A stretch of DNA of 64,000 nt from an uncultured Bacilli bacterium. GTDB taxonomy: Bacteria; Bacillota_I; Bacilli_A; RF39; UBA660. A program made the position numbers and the translations under genes. Below the pieces are notes generated by a model. That model made no database searches and was not told the origin of the DNA. It saw only the letters and a program-made list of their open reading frames with translations. Shown piece after piece: positions 60,711 through 64,000 of the stretch (positions within the stretch are counted from its first letter, which is position 1; each line of letters begins with the position of its first letter). The stretch is from NCBI GenBank assembly GCA_934153675.1, contig CAKPFG010000003.1, positions 1 to 64,000 on the forward strand, in the 5' to 3' direction.

Positions 60711-62360
60711 CTATTTAAAACAACTACCACCAATAAATTCTCTTAAAACAGAATTATTGGGAATATCATCAGAGGGAATTGGTAAAAAATTCCTTAAAAA
60801 GTTTATAAGCCTTATAGCTTCTGGATACTCATCATCTTCATTTTCTATTTTATAAAGAAGAGGTTCAACATATGTTTTCAAAACACCTATTTCATACATT
60901 AATGATGAATTAACAATATAGTCCGCATCATTTTGAAATGGAAAAATATTTTCCATTTCACCTTTTTGAATACTTGGCCACATTTTTAATGTTGTTTTAG
61001 CATTCATTCCCCTAGTTTTACTATCTCTAACGATTCTTCTTAATTTTCTTGTGTCACTAGTATGAATATGATTGTGCATATCAACATTTAAACTAACAAG
61101 TGGACTAATATAAACTTTATATTGATATTTTTTATCAATACACTCAGTAAGTTTACTATTTAAAGCATGTAAACCTTCCACTATTATTATATCATTTTTA
61201 TTCAATTTTACAGCATCTTTTGTAAACTTACTTTCACCTTTTTCAAAATCAAATTGTGCTAAATGGACTTCTTGTAAATTTAGTAACTTATTTATTTGAT
61301 CATTAAAAAGGTCAACATCAACAGCATTTATTGATTCAAAATCATAACTTCCATCTTTTAATCTAACTCTTTTATCTAATGATGTAAAATAATCGTCTAT
61401 TGATATTGTAATGGTATTATACCCCTTGCTTTTTAAATAAATACATAATTTTTTAGCAGTTGTTGTTTTTCCACTTGAAGATGGACCTGCTAAAAGTATC
61501 AATTTAGAATTATTGTTAATAATTTGTTCAGATAATTTTAACAATTGATTATCATAATAAGCTTCACACATCATTATAATATCTTTAATATTACCCATAG
61601 ATACCTGATAATTTAAATCAGATACATTATTTAAATTTATACTCTTACCAAATAAAATAGCATCATTAAATTTATTATATATTTTATCATTACTTTCGTA
61701 TTCTAAAATTTTATCTGGTGAAAAAACAGTGGGCAAATTTAAAACAAAACCTTTTTTTAATTTATTAATTTTAAATATATTGATTTGTTTTGTACTGTAA
61801 GCCATTTTTCCATAAAAATAATCATAAATATTATCTATTCTATACAAATTTATATATGTGTTTGGTATATATTTAAGAAGCATTTCCTTGTCAAACATTT
61901 TCTTTTTGTGAAAATAAGAAATAGCTTCTAACCTAGACACTGTTAAATGAGTAAATATATAATCACTTTTTATAACATCTAAAAAAGCATTAGTAATTAA
62001 CTCATCTGTATTAGAAGCAAGTCTTACACCTTCTATTTCAAAATAAACTCCTTTATCTTGTGAATGTTCTATTACAACTTTTGCCTTTTTTCCATACACC
62101 TTTTCTACAGCCAAAATCAACATAAACCTAGCACTTCTAGCGTAAACTTTATTTCCATATTCATCTTTTACTGTAAAGAATTTTAAAACACAATCTTTTC
62201 TAATTTTATTACCCAAATCAACAAAATCATCATTTGCCTTTGCACCTATTATTTCATAATCGTAATATTTTTGAAAATAATCTGCGATTTGTTTATATGT
62301 AGTTGATTCTTTGAAATCATTCTCCATATCCATACATTTAACGTGATAATATTTTTCCAC
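60711..62360 (-). CDS. Nucleoside kinase (uridine kinase/PRK-like) with a ThrRS-like N-terminus
   Basis: 549 residues. The first 200 resemble the N-terminal TGS/editing-type region of threonyl-tRNA synthetase (YARSARFMLILAVEKVYG, KVVIEHSQDKGVYFEIEG), and the last part (from about 285) is a P-loop uridine kinase/phosphoribulokinase domain: ILLAGPSSSGKTTTAKKL, ITISIDDYFT, then IIVEGLHALN and RKLRRIVRDSKTRGMNA. This fusion is common in Bacillota and is usually annotated as nucleoside or uridine kinase; a role in translation is not shown. Directly upstream of gapA. Confidence 0.88.
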   Translation of the reverse strand: MEKYYHVKCMDMENDFKESTTYKQIADYFQKYYDYEIIGAKANDDFVDLGNKIRKDCVLKFFTVKDEYGNKVYARSARFMLILAVEKVYGKKAKVVIEHSQDKGVYFEIEGVRLASNTDELITNAFLDVIKSDYIFTHLTVSRLEAISYFHKKKMFDKEMLLKYIPNTYINLYRIDNIYDYFYGKMAYSTKQINIFKINKLKKGFVLNLPTVFSPDKILEYESNDKIYNKFNDAILFGKSINLNNVSDLNYQVSMGNIKDIIMMCEAYYDNQLLKLSEQIINNNSKLILLAGPSSSGKTTTAKKLCIYLKSKGYNTITISIDDYFTSLDKRVRLKDGSYDFESINAVDVDLFNDQINKLLNLQEVHLAQFDFEKGESKFTKDAVKLNKNDIIIVEGLHALNSKLTECIDKKYQYKVYISPLVSLNVDMHNHIHTSDTRKLRRIVRDSKTRGMNAKTTLKMWPSIQKGEMENIFPFQNDADYIVNSSLMYEIGVLKTYVEPLLYKIENEDDEYPEAIRLINFLRNFLPIPSDDIPNNSVLREFIGGSCFK

Positions 62361-62471
62361 TCTTAATCCCTCTATTCTTATATATATTTTATCAAAATAC
62401 TATTTATTTGTCATCTTTTTTAATGAATAATTTAAAATATTTTTTACTATTATAATATAGGAGATGATTTA

Positions 62472-63047
62472 ATGATTATACCAACTGTTATTGAAAAAGA
62501 AAAAACAGAAAAGGCTTATGATATTTATTCAAGATTATTAAAGGATAGAATTATATTATTAAATGGGGAAATCAATGATGATAGTGCAAATATAATTGTT
62601 GCTCAATTATTATATTTAGATTCCTTAAATAATGATGATATTAATCTGTATATTAATTCACCAGGTGGAAGTATTACATCAGGATTTGCTATTTATGATA
62701 CTATGAACTTTGTAAAAAGTAACGTTAGTACAATTTGCATAGGTATGTGTGCCAGTATGGCAGCATTCTTATTAAGTAGTGGCCAAAAAGGTAAAAGATT
62801 TTGCCTACCAAACAGTGAAGTTATGATACACCAACCATTAGGTGGTGCTAGTGGGCAGGCTACAGAAATAAAAATTGCTGCTGAACGAATATTAAAATTA
62901 AAAGAAAAATTAAACTTTATTTTAGCTAATAACACAAATCAAGATTTAAAAAAAATTGAGTCTGACACTGAAAGAGATTATTTTTTAAGTGCTAAAGAAG
63001 CTCTTGATTATGGAATTATAGATAAAATAATTGAAACTAATTCATAA
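62472..63047 (+). CDS. clpP: ATP-dependent Clp protease proteolytic subunit
   Basis: Serine protease that forms the ClpXP/ClpAP barrel. Catalytic Ser in IGMCASMAAFLL (about residue 95), His in EVMIHQPLGG (about 120), Asp in ESDTERDYF (about 171); ILLNGEINDDSANIIVAQLL and INSPGGSITSGFAIYD are family segments. 191 residues, standard. GGAGATGATTT precedes the ATG. No CtsR-type heptad repeat is visible in the short upstream region. Confidence 0.96.
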   Translation: MIIPTVIEKEKTEKAYDIYSRLLKDRIILLNGEINDDSANIIVAQLLYLDSLNNDDINLYINSPGGSITSGFAIYDTMNFVKSNVSTICIGMCASMAAFLLSSGQKGKRFCLPNSEVMIHQPLGGASGQATEIKIAAERILKLKEKLNFILANNTNQDLKKIESDTERDYFLSAKEALDYGIIDKIIETNS

Positions 63048-63106
63048 AAAAACTTTAAAAATGATGAATAATCTTATTAAGATAAAATCATTTTTAAAGT
63101 TTTTTA
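63046..63106. terminator. Bidirectional terminator between clpP and greA
   Basis: AAAAAACTTTAAAAATGAT and ATCATTTTTAAAGTTTTTT form a long stem (about 18 bp) around 20 nt; the greA stop lies in the right arm. Confidence 0.8.
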
Positions 63107-63577
63107 TGCTGTTATGGCAACAATTTTTACATCATACTTACCATTAGGACTATCCACAGATACAACTTCACCCGTTTTTCTTCCTAATATGGCACGTGCT
63201 ATTGGAGATTCATTAGATATTTTATTATTAAATGGATCCGCCTCTTTTACTCCTACTATGGAATATTCTTCTTTAGAAGAATCGTCAATATACTCTATAG
63301 TAACTTTCGTACCTATAGACACTTCCTCAGTGTTTACATTTTCAATAACCACAGCATGTTCAATCATCGATTCTAATTCTTTAATTCTAGCTTCCACTTG
63401 TGCTTGCTCTTGACGAGCAGCGTCATATTCAGCATTTTCTGATAAATCACCTAAAGCTCGCGCCTCTTTTAAAGAAGCAATAACTTCTTTTCTTTTAACT
63501 TGTATTAAATTGTCTAACTCCTCTTTCATCTGCTGCATTCCAGAAGATGTTACGTATATTTCCTTTGTGTTTGACAT
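63104..63577 (-). CDS. greA: Transcription elongation factor GreA
   Basis: Rescues backtracked RNA polymerase by stimulating transcript cleavage. N-terminal coiled coil (ASLKEARALGDLSENAEYDA, with the acidic tip residues DLSENAEY) and a C-terminal FKBP-like domain (GTKVTIEYID, FNNKISNESPIARAILG, IVAIT end). 157 residues, full length. Own promoter at 63613-63641. Confidence 0.97.
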   Translation of the reverse strand: MSNTKEIYVTSSGMQQMKEELDNLIQVKRKEVIASLKEARALGDLSENAEYDAARQEQAQVEARIKELESMIEHAVVIENVNTEEVSIGTKVTIEYIDDSSKEEYSIVGVKEADPFNNKISNESPIARAILGRKTGEVVSVDSPNGKYDVKIVAITA

Positions 63578-63612
63578 AATATCACCTCTTATATTTTTTA
63601 CAAACTTACAAA

Positions 63613-63641
63613 ATAATACTACAATTTATATTATTTGTCAA
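63613..63641 (-). promoter_or_regulatory. Promoter of greA
   Basis: Minus strand TTGACA, 17 nt, TATTAT; the -35 overlaps the end of the U32 peptidase gene. Confidence 0.75.
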
Positions 63642-64000
63642 TCCTTTTTTTACGCATCATATAATCTTTTTTTAGGATCTCTTTTGTCTTTATTCTAACA
63701 ATTTGTTTTGGATGTCTTACGACATCAATTAAATTACCATTATCATCATATATTTCATCTATTTTTAATGTTATTATATCCCCTTTTGGAGAAAATATTT
63801 CAACTGTATCCCCTTTTTTAAAATAATTTCTCTGTTCTAAAATAGCAAAATGATTATTTATATCATAATCAAGCACTATACCTAAAAAATCTTGATTAGA
63901 AATTTCAATACGCCCATTATAATAACTGCAAGACTGGTCATAAACACCATTGTAAAATTGACAAATAGAATCACGATTAGCACAATTGTCTAGTACTTTT
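63631..64000 (-). CDS. U32 family peptidase, 3' part only
   Basis: C-terminal about 122 residues of a peptidase U32 (collagenase-like, YrrO/RlhA group) gene whose 5' part lies beyond the window. The frame is open from the right edge: VLDNCANRDSICQF, GRIEISNQDFLGIVLDYD, FAILEQRNYFKKGDTVEIFS and a basic end. This is the beta-barrel tail of the family. In Bacillota such genes often precede greA. An internal ATG in this frame is not the true start. Confidence 0.8.
   Translation of the reverse strand, partial: KVLDNCANRDSICQFYNGVYDQSCSYYNGRIEISNQDFLGIVLDYDINNHFAILEQRNYFKKGDTVEIFSPKGDIITLKIDEIYDDNGNLIDVVRHPKQIVRIKTKEILKKDYMMRKKRIDK

Noticed and set aside
1..64000. CRISPR arrays, tRNA or rRNA genes
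   Set aside because: I looked through the intergenic regions and found no regularly spaced direct repeats and no cloverleaf or rRNA sequence.

Overview
The window is a compact, strongly AT-rich bacterial chromosome segment with almost every gene on the minus strand. UGA is used as a stop (for example at the ligA/pflB and 8369/8372 junctions) and Trp is encoded by UGG, so the genetic code is standard. Gene order and leaders are those of Bacillota: secE-nusG, rplKA, an L10 leader with rplJL, a small methyltransferase (the ybxB position) and rpoBC; a T-box on a tyrS operon; FtsK/SpoIIIE with radC and mreCD. Pyruvate:ferredoxin oxidoreductase, pyruvate formate-lyase and class III ribonucleotide reductase mark an obligate or near-obligate fermenting anaerobe. 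My inference is an uncultured, small-genome gut-type member of class Bacilli (the RF39/Erysipelotrichia/Mycoplasmatota neighbourhood); the sequence alone does not fix the species.

Layout. 1-2110: edge of an unknown gene, a nucleoside phosphorylase, and a graveyard of mobile DNA (large serine recombinase fragment, IS3-family transposase remnant). 2120-8560: a coiled-coil membrane protein, lepB, rplS, an rpsU-yqeY-trpS unit, and an unrecognised three-gene unit (35-aa ORF, 529-aa protein, lipoprotein). 8559-25507: redox and deoxynucleotide block with nifJ, a prepilin-like protein, nrdD-nrdG-dut facing a divergent Crp/Fnr-type regulator across a perfect 16-bp palindrome, an alternative sigma factor, two unknown genes, and ligA-pflB-pflA read as one overlapping unit. 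25692-28411: HAD hydrolase-deoC-tyrS behind a tyrosine-type T-box. 28538-31582: candidate small RNA, rpmF with a DUF177 gene, tmcAL on the plus strand, and a membrane dockerin protein. 31689-42903: the RNA polymerase and ribosomal protein cluster. 42950-46437: an ISAs1 remnant, then a SAM-enzyme-like protein, a flavoprotein and a diaminopentanoate-dehydrogenase-like enzyme. 46494-51802: ftsK, a small membrane protein, radC, mreC, mreD and a DUF2238-like protein. 51893-56126: queA, a HExxH protein, miaA and a divergent enolase. 56189-59173: a large secreted or surface dockerin/repeat protein and an alpha/beta hydrolase. 59702-64000: uridine-kinase-like gene with gapA, clpP, greA and the 3' end of a U32 peptidase.

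How it fits together. Pyruvate from glycolysis (gapA, enolase) is split by PFOR and PFL; class III NrdD/NrdG and dUTPase supply deoxynucleotides without oxygen, apparently under the Fnr-like regulator. Deoxyribose phosphate from nucleoside breakdown (a nucleoside phosphorylase and DeoC are both present) can re-enter glycolysis. The least familiar content is a set of membrane-anchored proteins at 12551, 30629 and 56189 that share modules: type I dockerin calcium loops, a short Cys module after the membrane anchor, and a C-terminal domain ending in VRPVI. That domain is joined once to a dockerin and once to a prepilin N-terminus. These three are my best candidate for an undescribed cell-surface system.

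Several start codons were moved downstream from the longest reading frame because the upstream GTG/TTG lies inside a Shine-Dalgarno sequence; this is stated per gene. Many Rho-independent terminators fold around or across the stop codon of the gene they end, a sign of genome compaction.
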